The position numbers and the translations under genes were made by a program. Shown here piece after piece: positions 8,994 to 18,085 of a stretch of DNA of 64,000 bases. The notes under the pieces are model-generated. The model had not been told where the DNA came from. It saw only the letters and a program-made list of their open reading frames with translations, and ran no database searches. The DNA is from Silvimonas terrae. GTDB lineage: Bacteria; Pseudomonadota; Gammaproteobacteria; Burkholderiales; Chitinibacteraceae. Location: contig NZ_JACHHN010000012.1 of assembly GCF_014202765.1 (NCBI RefSeq), positions 1 through 64,000 on the forward strand. Direction: 5' to 3'. Position 1 is the stretch's first letter. Each line of letters begins with the position of its first letter.

Positions 8994-10706
8994 TTAATCC
9001 TGCCTGGAGGCCGGTTTGGCTGAAGCGGCGCGCACGGCGGCGTTGCCGACCAGATGTGAGGATGGGCTGGTGCATAAGCCCGGCATGTCGGTGTTACGCC
9101 GATAAAGGCGTACTTGCTGGTCTGAAGATTGATAAACGAGCGACGCATTGGTCAGCAGGCGGCGTGCGTCTTGCGGTGAGACCGGGTCGTTACCCAGCGG
9201 CCGCCCCCAAACCACCACATAGTCCACCGGAATGCCGGTTTTCTGTTCAAAGCGCGGGACATCCAGCCGCTGCACATTTACGGCAGTTTGCTGTGGCTCC
9301 CAGTGGTACACCAGGTCTTGCGGATCATGGCCTGGCCGAAAACGGATCGGGTAGACGCTCAGTCTGGCCAGGAAATTGAACAGTACCACCCGGTCCTGAT
9401 CCAGTTCCAGCCGGCTGGTGGCCTGGAAAAAGGGCTCATAACCCGTGGGCTTGGGCAGGCCACGCTGGTCGTACTGGGTGGAGGACTCGATCACCGGCAA
9501 GACGGTGCAATGCGCGCCAATCTGCTTGTCGATCGCCTGCAGCGCACTCAGTTGCTGATGCACCTGGCCTTGTACCGACCAGGTTTCATGAAACTGCACA
9601 GCCAACAGCAACACGGCCAGGCCGGACAAGCCCCAGCGCAGCCATTGCCGGTTAATCAGGAAAGCCGCGCAAGGCAGTGCCCACAACATGGGGAACAACT
9701 CGGCGCGCCAGAAATGGGTCCAGCCACCGCCAGAGACATCCGGAACCACAAAACAAAAGGCGTAGAAGGTAACCAGCGTCAGCCCGACACCGGTAAACAG
9801 GGTGGCGCCACCCTGAAAGAGGTGATGGCGCTCTTTCCAGATTTTGTAAATGGTCGCCAGCAAGGTCACCAGCATCAGCGTCATCAGCGCATCGGGCAGC
9901 ACGCGGTTGTCGCGCGATTGCAGGCGGAACAGCTTGCCTCGCGCCATGGATTTGGCCCGATCGATCATGTCGGGCCCGTATTCGGTGGGATAACCATGCT
10001 GGCGGATGGCAAACCAGGCCATCAGCGGGATGGGTAGACACAGTGCCAGCGCCACACAAGCGCTGATTTGCCACAGTGCCCGACCGCGCAAGCCCGCTTG
10101 CCAGTCACTGATGAGGCGGACGGTTTCCAGCGCCATCAGCGCCAGCGTTGCCATGATGAAGCCGGCGGCGTGGCTCAACAGGGTAATGAGCAGCACCACG
10201 CCCAGCGCCAGCGCGCGCCAGATCGCCGGGTGCCGGCGCAGGTCCAGATACCAGCCCAGCGCCAGGAAAAACCCGGTCAGCGAAAACAGGAAGTTGTACA
10301 AGCCCAGAAAAAAGAGCTGATTGGCCAGCAGGGGCAGGGCAAACAGGGCCAGCCAGGCGTTATCCGGGTTGATTTTACGCAGCATGTACCACGCGGCCAC
10401 GGCCGGGCCAATCAGACACAGCGCTTGCAGCACCGCCTCGGCCCGATCTGGCGAGAACACCAGTAACAAGCCGCGCAAGATGGCGTAGATCGCCATATTG
10501 GGCTGCAAGGTGTCCGCTGACATATAAATTTGCGACTGCAATGGCCAGTCTGCGCTGCCCATGTGCCCGAGCATGTCGGCAAACGACAGGTGGATGGGCC
10601 CGTCGTTGGTGGCCAGCGGGCCCAGTGTGATCAAGATGGCTGCGTAAACAATGACAACGGCCAGAAACAGGCCATGCCGCCGCAGCGACATTTCCGGAAG
10701 ATTCAT
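8994..10706 (-). CDS. Polytopic membrane protein, possibly GT-C glycosyltransferase-like
   Basis: A 570-residue protein with roughly 10-11 membrane segments in the first 380 residues and a soluble C-terminal part of about 190 residues. I do not recognise the family with certainty. An acidic pair after the first segment (LATNDGPIHLSF) is reminiscent of the loop-1 Asp of GT-C type glycosyltransferases. The topology, many segments and then a soluble tail, also fits. It is co-directional with the acyltransferase gene immediately downstream. A role in surface polysaccharide or lipid modification is a guess from this pairing. Confidence 0.6.
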   Translation of the reverse strand: MNLPEMSLRRHGLFLAVVIVYAAILITLGPLATNDGPIHLSFADMLGHMGSADWPLQSQIYMSADTLQPNMAIYAILRGLLLVFSPDRAEAVLQALCLIGPAVAAWYMLRKINPDNAWLALFALPLLANQLFFLGLYNFLFSLTGFFLALGWYLDLRRHPAIWRALALGVVLLITLLSHAAGFIMATLALMALETVRLISDWQAGLRGRALWQISACVALALCLPIPLMAWFAIRQHGYPTEYGPDMIDRAKSMARGKLFRLQSRDNRVLPDALMTLMLVTLLATIYKIWKERHHLFQGGATLFTGVGLTLVTFYAFCFVVPDVSGGGWTHFWRAELFPMLWALPCAAFLINRQWLRWGLSGLAVLLLAVQFHETWSVQGQVHQQLSALQAIDKQIGAHCTVLPVIESSTQYDQRGLPKPTGYEPFFQATSRLELDQDRVVLFNFLARLSVYPIRFRPGHDPQDLVYHWEPQQTAVNVQRLDVPRFEQKTGIPVDYVVVWGRPLGNDPVSPQDARRLLTNASLVYQSSDQQVRLYRRNTDMPGLCTSPSSHLVGNAAVRAASAKPASRQD

Positions 10707-10843
10707 GCGCTTTCCCGCGTCAGATGCAAAATGGAGTCAATCTTTGTATCGGAGATGTATCCAGGAAAGCTTCAGTTTCTCATATCTGACTTTTGATGCA
10801 AGCACAATTTTGTGCAATGCATCACGAATGTCGTCACTTCCCG

Positions 10844-11431
10844 TCAGGTATCCGGGGTATCACCGGTATAGAGTTCCGGAAATTGCACGCGTACCGGCTC
10901 GCCATCGGCACGCCAGCCGTGACAGGAGTCAATCAATCGTGCCAATAGTCTGGCCTGTTCCGTGGTGCGTGGCCCGACGGCCGGAGTGGGGGCTTCCCGT
11001 TTGCGCAGGCCGGATGAGATGGTCTGAAATGCCACCGTGGCCATGGGCCCCAGCAGCTCGGTGATATGGGTGCATCCGGCACGGCCTTTAAACAGTTCCC
11101 GCACCTTGCGGTTGAACCCTGGCCCAATGCGCACGCCCACCAGTTGCTGGTAGGAGTCCGTGATCTGCGGGCAAATGGTATAGGGCGAGGCGAGGGTGGC
11201 GGCCTCCACGGCGACGATCTCATACCGGTCATTGAGCGTGAGCCGTACCTGCATCAAATGCAGCGGCTCGCCCTGGGCCAGCAAGCGACCGTCGTAAAAG
11301 GTGACCGGGTAGCCCTTGGTATCGGTGATGGCGGCTTCGATATCCCACAAGCCATCCTCCCGCAGATAGCCCTGACACTGGATCTGGCGAGTATGGTAAT
11401 GCTGGCGGGCAACGGGTGGGCTCAGGCTCAT
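10844..11431 (-). CDS. DUF2889 family protein
   Basis: A 195-residue soluble protein. The opening pattern RQHYHTRQIQCQGYLREDGL followed by WDIEA matches the DUF2889 family, as does the central YPVTFYDGRLLAQGEPLHLM. A conserved CTHITELLGPMA lies near residue 115. The function of this family is not established. It stands alone between two differently themed gene groups, 106 bases downstream of the pilin operon on the same strand. Confidence 0.85.
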   Translation of the reverse strand: MSLSPPVARQHYHTRQIQCQGYLREDGLWDIEAAITDTKGYPVTFYDGRLLAQGEPLHLMQVRLTLNDRYEIVAVEAATLASPYTICPQITDSYQQLVGVRIGPGFNRKVRELFKGRAGCTHITELLGPMATVAFQTISSGLRKREAPTPAVGPRTTEQARLLARLIDSCHGWRADGEPVRVQFPELYTGDTPDT

Positions 11432-11537
11432 GCGGGGCGTTCTCCTGTAACCGGGTAACGATCAAAACCCTGATTTTGCCCGTCCGGCACGGCCGGGGCC
11501 ATTGCAGTTTGCCCCTGGCCTGGCGTTTGAACCGCGC

Positions 11538-13424
11538 CTACAGATAGCGGGTCCACAACACTTGTGAGGTCACCGCAGAGGGCGTGCCGGATGAGCCTGT
11601 CCCCGGCACGCTCGCGCCTGGTTTATAGGCGGGCGGTAGGGCGCTGAGGTTGATGGTGGTGCTGGAACCCAGGCTGTTGGCGCCCGTGCTGCCGGCTGCG
11701 GTGACATAGCCATAAATGGTGGTGCTGCCGCTGCTGGTGAACTGGTTGTTGGCCAGAATGCTGCCATACACCGTGGTGCTGGAGCCCAGCGCGATATTCC
11801 CGCCCGAGTACACGCCATTGGTGGCACTGCCTGCCAGGAATGCGTAGTTGGCAACCGCCGTGGCGTTGTAGTTGAACGTGGTGGGGCTGCTGGCCGGGGT
11901 ACACAGATTGGTGGGCCACAGCGTCGGGAAATTAGCGTTCACACAAATGCCGGTCGGGGCATAGGTAACACCGGAAACCGCGCCATTAAAGCCGGCAAAG
12001 GCCGGCGCGTAGACCACATCGCTACCACTGGTAGAGATATTGCCGGTGGCGATAAAGGTGTTGTAATACGTGCCATTGCCTACGGTCAGGCTGCCGTGGA
12101 ACCACGCCACGCCTTGCGCAATACTTTGGCCGTTGATGGTCCACATGCTGTTGCTGGAGCTGTAACTGAAACACGGGTTGTACGCCGAATAACCCTGGCA
12201 GATCGTGACCGACGAGCCCACGGCCGGTGTACCGCAAATGGGCGAACTCGGGGTGGAACCGCTGGCCAGCGCGGTACACAGATAGTCCTGGTGGCCGCTA
12301 TCGTAATTACCCAGATAGTAGGTGCCAGCGGTAACGCCGTTGACGTTGGCGACCGTCACTTTGCGATACCCGCTACTGTCGATATCAAACACGTAATTGG
12401 CGGTGGCTTGCAGCTGGTTGGCGTCAATCTGCTGGGTACCCAGTGACACCGGCGTAACAGTCACGGCGTAGCTGGAGTTGGCGGTGACGTTGACGCCAGT
12501 ATTCCACGCAGGTTTGCTGACCGTGCCGCCGACGGTGCCGCTGCCGACCGTGCCGCTACTGCTCACCGTCAGGTTTTTCTGGGCATGCAATGTGCCGATG
12601 GACGTGCTGTCCATGGTCACGTTGCCCAGTGTGTTCACTGAATCGGCATGGGCGCCGCCGGTAATCGATACATCCCCGATGGCATTGATGCTGACTGCGC
12701 TGGCGCTTCCGCTCAGGCTGACGGTGCCGTTCGAATTAATCACCCCCACCTGCGCACTGCTCCCAAGTGAAACATTGCCGGTGGCGTTGATGACCTGCAC
12801 GCCTGTGAGTGACACGCCGCCGGTGTTGAACGAGCCATTGACGTTGATCACGGCATTGGCGGTGGTCGAGGTGGAGGTGATGAAGTTGATGCTGCCGCCC
12901 AGCGTCACGTCATGATTGAAATTGATGGCATTGGCATTGGTATTGCCGGTGCCGCTGCCGGAACTGCCGGCGATCACGCAATACACCGCTTGTACCGTGG
13001 CGGTGGCACCGCTGCTGGTGCCGGTGAAATTGGCGGTGACCAGCGTGCCTTGTGTCGAGCCCGTCGCGGCAGACGACACGCAAGAGGTGGAGGTACTGTT
13101 GACGCCAATCACCAGACCCGCAATCCCGGTCAGGTTGCTGCCACTCAGTGTGATGGCCTGATTTGCCGTCAACGCCGCTGCAGTGGTCTGGCCGGCCTGA
13201 TACAAATACTGCCGGAACGCCTCGACCCCCGTCCATGCTTTAAGCTGCGCCTGGGTGGCGGTATGGGCGGTCAGCGTGCTGTCTTGCTCGCTATGCACGT
13301 AATACATGGTACCCAGTACCGCTGCGGTCAGCGACAAACCCACCATCAAAACCAGCAAGATGGCAGCGATACCGCGCTGGGCGCGGGGCAGGGTGGGGTG
13401 GTGGGCGCGCATGGTCAGGCTCAT
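11538..13424 (-). CDS. PilX-like minor pilin with a very large repetitive body
   Basis: A 628-residue protein, the last gene of the minor pilin operon. The N-terminus reads QRGIAAILLVLMVGLSL: a prepilin-like cleavage Gly followed by a hydrophobic helix and, as in PilX/GspK proteins, no Glu at mature position 5. From about residue 90 to 350 the sequence is Ser/Thr/Gly/Asn-rich. Short periodic strands (for example NATGNVSLGSSAQVGVINSN) suggest a beta-solenoid. A region with several Cys pairs follows (residues 380-520). Usual PilX proteins have 150-250 residues. The ATG overlaps the PilW stop (ATGA). No PilY1 gene is present nearby. Confidence 0.75.
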   Translation of the reverse strand: MSLTMRAHHPTLPRAQRGIAAILLVLMVGLSLTAAVLGTMYYVHSEQDSTLTAHTATQAQLKAWTGVEAFRQYLYQAGQTTAAALTANQAITLSGSNLTGIAGLVIGVNSTSTSCVSSAATGSTQGTLVTANFTGTSSGATATVQAVYCVIAGSSGSGTGNTNANAINFNHDVTLGGSINFITSTSTTANAVINVNGSFNTGGVSLTGVQVINATGNVSLGSSAQVGVINSNGTVSLSGSASAVSINAIGDVSITGGAHADSVNTLGNVTMDSTSIGTLHAQKNLTVSSSGTVGSGTVGGTVSKPAWNTGVNVTANSSYAVTVTPVSLGTQQIDANQLQATANYVFDIDSSGYRKVTVANVNGVTAGTYYLGNYDSGHQDYLCTALASGSTPSSPICGTPAVGSSVTICQGYSAYNPCFSYSSSNSMWTINGQSIAQGVAWFHGSLTVGNGTYYNTFIATGNISTSGSDVVYAPAFAGFNGAVSGVTYAPTGICVNANFPTLWPTNLCTPASSPTTFNYNATAVANYAFLAGSATNGVYSGGNIALGSSTTVYGSILANNQFTSSGSTTIYGYVTAAGSTGANSLGSSTTINLSALPPAYKPGASVPGTGSSGTPSAVTSQVLWTRYL

Positions 13425-14179
13425 GACGTAAAGTTGGGCAGGCAGGTGGTCCAGCTATTGCTGCCGGTGCTGGTACTCCAGCCCATTTGCACTTGCACCC
13501 CGGCGACGGCGGACTGACTGCTGGCCAGCGCAGTCATGCTGCCCAGGGCCAGCATGCCGGAGCCGACTTCCGCTCCAAACGGCCAGCACGCGCCAGCGCT
13601 GGCACTGGCGCTAAAGGTGACAGCAGCCGGCAAGCCGCTGGCCAGCACGCTGCTGCTGGTCCAGATACTGGGTGAGGCATTCCATTTGCTCGATACCGGG
13701 TTGCAACTGCCGCTGGCCTGCACCAGCGTGAGCGACCAGGTGGTCAGGCTGGTGGCGACCGGGTCCTGGGCGGACTGACTGATCAGTCCCTTGCAGACCC
13801 AACTGGCCGTGCCGGTCGGGTTCAGATTGCTATCCCAATAAATGGCGTTGCCAGCGACTGCGGTGCCGGTATTGGGGATGCTGATCACGGTGCTGCTGCC
13901 ATTCGCAGCTGTATTGACCAGGATAATGTCGGTATTGCGGGCTGCACCCGCCACGCCGAAGCCGGCACTTTGCAACTGGTTCTGCGCCGCCAGAAAACCG
14001 GTGGTGGCCTGGCGGTCTTGCGCGGCGACAGGCTGCATGCCACTGGCTGGATCAAACGTCATGCGTGCAACAATGCGGTAGAGCGAGAGCATGGCAATGA
14101 TGACCAGCAAGCTGATCACCATACCGACCATCAAACTGGTGAGCGTCCAGCCGCGTTGGGATGAAGGGCGCTGGTTCAT
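13421..14179 (-). CDS. pilW: PilW-like type IV minor pilin
   Basis: A 252-residue pseudopilin. ATG 14179 is chosen because it overlaps the upstream PilV stop as ATGA and leaves the standard short leader NQRPSSQRG before the hydrophobic helix. The mature N-terminus reads WTLTSLMVGMVISLLV, so mature position 5 is Ser rather than the usual Glu, which is unusual. Four Cys lie in the soluble part. PilW proteins help start pilus assembly at the inner membrane and may sit near the tip. It is the fourth gene of five in a tightly overlapped operon. Confidence 0.8.
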   Translation of the reverse strand: MNQRPSSQRGWTLTSLMVGMVISLLVIIAMLSLYRIVARMTFDPASGMQPVAAQDRQATTGFLAAQNQLQSAGFGVAGAARNTDIILVNTAANGSSTVISIPNTGTAVAGNAIYWDSNLNPTGTASWVCKGLISQSAQDPVATSLTTWSLTLVQASGSCNPVSSKWNASPSIWTSSSVLASGLPAAVTFSASASAGACWPFGAEVGSGMLALGSMTALASSQSAVAGVQVQMGWSTSTGSNSWTTCLPNFTS

Positions 14180-14613
14180 GAGCCGTTGCCCAGGGTGAGC
14201 GAACCGCCGAGCACGCCGCTGGTATCCGTAGCCGTTGTGGAAAAACGCGGCACGTAGACGGTCTGGCTGGTGCTGCCAACAGCCACCGTGGCAGGCGTGC
14301 TCGAACCGCAACTGATGGTCAGCGTGGCGGTAGTTGATGTACTACCCGCCAGCGGAATGGGCGGTTGCGTGACTGTACTGGCGCACAGATTGCGCATACC
14401 GCCCGCGCTTTGCATTAACTGGGAGCGCACATTGTTGACCACGATATTCTGCGCATTCACCGTCGTCTGGCTCAGGGCCGAGCGCGATAGCACATAGGTC
14501 AGCCCCACGCCCACGATGCCCACCAGCAACATGGCAATCAGCCCCTCAATCAACGTGGATCCGCGCTGCCGGGGAGCGCCGCACGCCAGATGATCAGTTG
14601 ATGGTTGTTGCAC
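14176..14613 (-). CDS. pilV: PilV-like type IV minor pilin
   Basis: A 145-residue pseudopilin. The leader ends QRG and the helix starts STLIEGLIAMLLVGIVGVG, with the conserved Glu at mature position 5. The likely start is GTG 14613, inside the end of the upstream FimT gene, giving a 20-base overlap that suggests translational coupling. The body is Ser/Thr-rich with two Cys. It acts with the other minor pilins as an assembly primer of the type IV pilus. Confidence 0.8.
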   Translation of the reverse strand: MQQPSTDHLACGAPRQRGSTLIEGLIAMLLVGIVGVGLTYVLSRSALSQTTVNAQNIVVNNVRSQLMQSAGGMRNLCASTVTQPPIPLAGSTSTTATLTISCGSSTPATVAVGSTSQTVYVPRFSTTATDTSGVLGGSLTLGNGS

Positions 14614-15130
14614 TGCTGGTCACCCCCATACTGGTCATGCTGTAGCTGGTTGTTGTCACGCAGGCGCCGCCGCCAGGCATGCCGCTGAGGGTGACGCTGA
14701 CCGGCACCCCGGCACTGGTCAACGCAACACACTGATTGGCCGCGCTGTTCAGTGTGCCGGTGGTGCCATTGGGCAAGGTGCCGGTCCATGCCGCGCCGGT
14801 ACAGCTAAAGGTATTGGCCGGCGTGCGCGGTACGTTGGTGGCCGTCACGGCGACACTGTACGTGGCCTCTTGCGCGCACAGCACATTGCCGCCGCTCAGC
14901 AGCAAAAACGCCGCCGGCTCGTTTTGCTGGGCGCCGGCCACATTGCGCAAGGCGCGCGAGCGCGTCATCGCCATGCCTTTGTTGAACAGGGTTTTGGCCG
15001 ATTGCAGATTGGATGAACCGATCCATTGCATGGTGAGCGGCACGCCCATGAATAACAGCACCATCATTACCGCAATGGCGATGATCATTTCGATGAGCGT
15101 AAAACCGCGCATTGCCGAGCCCGTCACCAT
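14594..15130 (-). CDS. FimT/GspH-type pseudopilin
   Basis: A 178-residue prepilin with cleavage site RG before FTLIEMIIAIAVMMVLLFMG and Glu at mature position 5. The downstream region with the pattern FNKGMAMTRSRALRN is typical of FimT/GspH. Four Cys lie in the C-terminal half. FimT proteins are linked to pilus assembly and, in some species, DNA uptake. The start is ATG 15130, five bases after the PilE-like stop. An internal ATG at 15112 would give a shorter leader and cannot be excluded. Confidence 0.82.
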   Translation of the reverse strand: MVTGSAMRGFTLIEMIIAIAVMMVLLFMGVPLTMQWIGSSNLQSAKTLFNKGMAMTRSRALRNVAGAQQNEPAAFLLLSGGNVLCAQEATYSVAVTATNVPRTPANTFSCTGAAWTGTLPNGTTGTLNSAANQCVALTSAGVPVSVTLSGMPGGGACVTTTSYSMTSMGVTSSATTIN

Positions 15131-15134
15131 GCCA

Positions 15135-15596
15135 TTACCAACTGGTTAACCCGCCACAGGCCTTGCTGCCTGAACCCGCCGTAAATGTGCGCTGATTGGT
15201 GTTGGTCAATTGCAGCGTACAACCCGAGACCGGTTTGCCGGACTGGCCGACGGCGGTCAGCGTATACGCCTGCGGGGTTGCGCTAGAGACCGACGAGTTA
15301 TAGGTAAACATGGCACCTTCCGCCGGGCCAAAGGCGGAGAACCCGGTGGTGCTGGAAGTAATGCTGGAGGCGGACGCGTAGTTGAGCGTCAACTGGTGCT
15401 GGTTTTCCATGATCAAAGCCAGCGCCACCAGATCCGCACCCGCGCCCTTGACATGACTTTTAATGACATAGCTGCCGTAGATCGGCACGGCAATGGCGGT
15501 CAGGATGGCCACAATCGCCATGGTCACAATCAATTCAACCAGCGTGAAACCCGCCAGCGAGATGCGGGAAGGGGCCTTGCAGGAAGGTTGGGGCAT
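15135..15596 (-). CDS. PilE-like type IV pilin
   Basis: A 153-residue type IVa pilin. The leader ends LAG before FTLVELIVTMAIVAILTAIA and carries Glu at mature position 5. The GSYVIKSHVKGAG segment and a C-terminal Cys pair (SGC...KAC, the disulfide D-loop) are typical of PilE/ComP-type minor pilins. It is the first gene of the five-gene minor pilin operon. It is probably a minor rather than the major pilin, because it heads a fimT-pilV-pilW-pilX set. Confidence 0.85.
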   Translation of the reverse strand: MPQPSCKAPSRISLAGFTLVELIVTMAIVAILTAIAVPIYGSYVIKSHVKGAGADLVALALIMENQHQLTLNYASASSITSSTTGFSAFGPAEGAMFTYNSSVSSATPQAYTLTAVGQSGKPVSGCTLQLTNTNQRTFTAGSGSKACGGLTSW

Positions 15597-15850
15597 GCGT
15601 GCAGAACCTCTGGCTGACGTGTAGTGGTGGTTCAGACCAGAGCGGGCGCCGTGGATTCCCGTGACTCAGGAAAATCCGGGCAGAACACCTGTCCGGTAAA
15701 ACCCTTATATATGCCAGTGACTATACCGTCAGAATCAGACTTTCAACACGCTACTTTTTATGAAAGACAGATAAATCTCGTAGAAAACCAGCCTGGTTTC
15801 CGGTTCTGAATATCTGGCGTCAGTCAGGTGTAGGTATTTTGCCGGAATGT
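15597..15850. other. Gap upstream of the minor pilin operon
   Basis: No open frame with coding character was found. On the minus strand it should hold the pilin operon promoter. A TATAGT hexamer near 15722 with a TTGAAA 15 bases upstream is the only sigma-70-like pair seen, and its spacing is short. Confidence 0.35.
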
Positions 15851-15895
15851 AAAAAGAATCGCCGCCCCGGGTTGAGGTTCCCGGCGGGCGGCGAT
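15851..15895 (-). terminator. Terminator of the PTS IIA operon
   Basis: Read on the minus strand, ATCGCCGCC pairs with GGCGGCGAT around further G/C pairing. TTCTTTTTA follows. It lies 39 bases downstream of the small ORF and closes its transcript. Confidence 0.75.
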
Positions 15896-15933
15896 CAAGT
15901 CAGGCAGGGGAAATCAGAACGAATCAGAACCAA

Positions 15934-16140
15934 TCAGAACCGCACGACGCGCTGGCGATGAACCAGGAAGTCGCTACCGAAAATCACCGCGCGGTCTTCA
16001 AAGTAAGCGGTGGTATAGCGCAGCCAGCGGCGCATGCCGGGTAAGTCGTTCATCTCGCCGGTCGTGCTGGCTGGGGCCGGTTCGTCCGGGACTGCCTGGG
16101 GTTGTAAGGCGAACTGGCCCGGATATCGCAGTGGGCTCAT
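15934..16140 (-). CDS. Small protein of 68 residues coupled to the PTS IIA gene
   Basis: The ATG at 16140 overlaps the stop of the PTS IIA gene as ATGA, which supports real, coupled translation. A terminator follows the stop. The protein is soluble, acidic to neutral, with a Pro/Ala-rich first third and an aromatic, basic second half (MRRWLRYTTAYFED...). I recognise no family. Context suggests a partner or modulator of the IIA protein, but this is inference only. Confidence 0.6.
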   Translation of the reverse strand: MSPLRYPGQFALQPQAVPDEPAPASTTGEMNDLPGMRRWLRYTTAYFEDRAVIFGSDFLVHRQRVVRF

Positions 16141-16628
16141 GCTGCGTTCTCCAGCAGGCCATGGCGCGACAGATGCACGGGGGCCGTGGCCAGTACCCGA
16201 TGCACTGCGGTTTGCGTGCGCGCTTCCCGCAGCGCCTGCCGAAAATCTCGCAGGTGCAGCGCAGAGGCCACATCGGCCAGGGCTTGCAGATGCTGTTGGC
16301 AGGCTTTGGCCGGCATCAGCAAGAAGATGCATTCACTCAGCCCTTTGCCATCTGGCGTATCGGCATCCAGCGGCAGGGTGGGCCGGATATAAATCATGAC
16401 CGGATAGTCCAGCCCCTCAATACGGGCATGAGGGATGGCCACGCCACGCCCCAGCGCAGTGGTGCCAAGGCGCTCGCGGTCCAGCAGCTTTTGCAGCACG
16501 ACGCTGGCAGGCAGGGCGTAATGGTGTTCGGCAAAACACGCTGCGTGTTCAAACAAATCATCGACCGTACGGGCCGGGACATCCAGCAAGATGCTGGAGG
16601 GCGGACAGAGATCAGCCAGTGAAGACAT
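16137..16628 (-). CDS. PTS system EIIA protein, nitrogen/fructose type
   Basis: A 163-residue EIIA domain of the fructose/mannitol/PtsN family. The phosphorylated His lies in GRGVAIPHARIEG at about residue 67, after the usual LDRERLGTTALG. ATG 16628 is preferred to longer in-frame starts because the EIIA fold begins just after it. PtsN-type proteins take phosphate from an NPr and control potassium and nitrogen functions. Here there is no rpoN, hpf or hprK next door, so the assignment to PtsN rather than a fructose-type IIA is open. It is divergent from the alcohol dehydrogenase gene. Confidence 0.82.
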   Translation of the reverse strand: MSSLADLCPPSSILLDVPARTVDDLFEHAACFAEHHYALPASVVLQKLLDRERLGTTALGRGVAIPHARIEGLDYPVMIYIRPTLPLDADTPDGKGLSECIFLLMPAKACQQHLQALADVASALHLRDFRQALREARTQTAVHRVLATAPVHLSRHGLLENAA

Positions 16629-16838
16629 GATGTTTTCCTGTGTGATGCGAAATGCCGGAGAGCGATGGCCCACCGGCAGTGCCACTGTATGAAACGGCGT
16701 ATAAACAACGCGTAAAAAAACAGACCTTGCCGCGTAAAAAGTGCAAAAACAGGGTTTGCTGGCGCTTGTGTAAAACGCCTGGCTAAAGCGTGCGCCTCTG
16801 CCTACAGTGCGGGATGACCCTCCACCAGGAAGCAGACC

Positions 16839-17855
16839 ATGGCAACGGACAACACCTTTCACGGCTGGGCCGCACCCGCCGCTGGCGCAGCATTGCAAAA
16901 ACTGGATTTTGACGCCGGCCCGCTGACCGACGAAGAGGTAGAAGTCGAGATTGAGCACTGCGGCATCTGCCATTCAGATGTATCCATGATCGACAACGAT
17001 TGGGGTATGACCCGCTACCCGTTTGTGCCAGGCCATGAAGCGGTGGGGCGTGTGGTCAAACTCGGTTCACAGGCCAAAGGGCTGACGATCGGGCAGCGCG
17101 TTGGCGTAGGCTGGAACCGCGGTAGCTGCATGCACTGTCATTCCTGCATTGGTGGCAATCAGCATTTGTGCAATGAGGTACAAGCCACCATCGTGGGCCG
17201 TCATGGTGCGTTTGCTGACCGTATCCGCGCGCACTGGGCCTGGGCCATCCCGCTGCCGGAAGGCATCGACCCAGGCGCCGCCGGCCCGCTCTTTTGCGGC
17301 GGGATCACCGTGTTTGCGCCGCTGGTGGTCCACAACGTCAAACCGACCAGCCGGGTGGGCGTGATCGGCATTGGGGGTCTGGGGCATATGGCGATCCGCT
17401 TCATGAGCGCCTGGGGCTGCGAGGTGACGGCGTTTACCTCATCCGCCCGCAAACATGATGAAGCCCGCAAACTGGGGGCGCATAACGTGGTGGTGAGTAC
17501 CGACCCGGCTGAACTGAAGGCGGCGGCGGGCTCGCTGGATTTTTTGCTGGTCACAGCCAACGTCAACCTGAATTGGGATGCCATCATCGGCACCCTGGCA
17601 CCGCAAGGGCGGCTGCACTTTGTCGGCGCTGTGCCGGCGCCGGTGCCGTTGACGGTGTTCACGCTGCTGAGCAAGCAGATGGATGTGTCTGGCTCGCCCA
17701 CCGGCTCGCCCGCCGTGATTGCAGACATGCTGGCCTTCTGCGCCCGCCACGGCATTGCGCCGATGGTGGAGCACTACCCGGTGGCGCAGATTAACGATGC
17801 GCTACAGCACCTGCGGGATGGCAAGGCGCGGTATCGGGTGGTGCTGGATATGTGA
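16839..17855 (+). CDS. Zinc-dependent alcohol dehydrogenase
   Basis: A 338-residue medium-chain dehydrogenase/reductase. Catalytic zinc ligands are visible in GICHSDVS and FVPGHEAVG. The four structural-zinc Cys are in SCMHCHSCIGGNQHLC. The nucleotide-binding Gly-rich turn is GVIGIGGLGHMAIRF. It resembles the YahK/cinnamyl-alcohol-dehydrogenase-like group that reduces aldehydes with NADPH. An AGGAAG site lies before ATG 16839. The gene is monocistronic and divergent from the PTS IIA gene. Confidence 0.9.
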   Translation: MATDNTFHGWAAPAAGAALQKLDFDAGPLTDEEVEVEIEHCGICHSDVSMIDNDWGMTRYPFVPGHEAVGRVVKLGSQAKGLTIGQRVGVGWNRGSCMHCHSCIGGNQHLCNEVQATIVGRHGAFADRIRAHWAWAIPLPEGIDPGAAGPLFCGGITVFAPLVVHNVKPTSRVGVIGIGGLGHMAIRFMSAWGCEVTAFTSSARKHDEARKLGAHNVVVSTDPAELKAAAGSLDFLLVTANVNLNWDAIIGTLAPQGRLHFVGAVPAPVPLTVFTLLSKQMDVSGSPTGSPAVIADMLAFCARHGIAPMVEHYPVAQINDALQHLRDGKARYRVVLDM

Positions 17856-17904
17856 TGAGGAGGGGGGGGTGAGTGATGAGTGGGAGACTGGCATACCCCA
17901 GACT

Positions 17905-18048
17905 CGTCATTCCGGCCTTGAGCCGGAATCCAGTTGTACCGTTGTAAAGATGTGTGCCGCAGGCACTGACAATGGTTTATCAAATGGTGTGCCAGTGTAA
18001 GCCCGACTGCGGCGGGCGAGCTGGATTCCGGCTTCCGCCGGAATGACG
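17905..18048. repeat. Paired inverted repeat (REPIN-like), copy 1
   Basis: Two inverted copies of a 28-29 base unit that reads CGTCATTCC...GGAATCCAG (17905-17933) and its complement (18021-18048) flank an 87-base loop. Each unit is itself an imperfect hairpin with complementary GGCC/CCGG inner arms. A second doublet of the same unit lies at 23423-23559. No ORF is present in this gap. Confidence 0.8.
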
Positions 18049-18085
18049 AGGCAAGGGGAGCCAGCCTTTTCCTCCGCACACCGCA

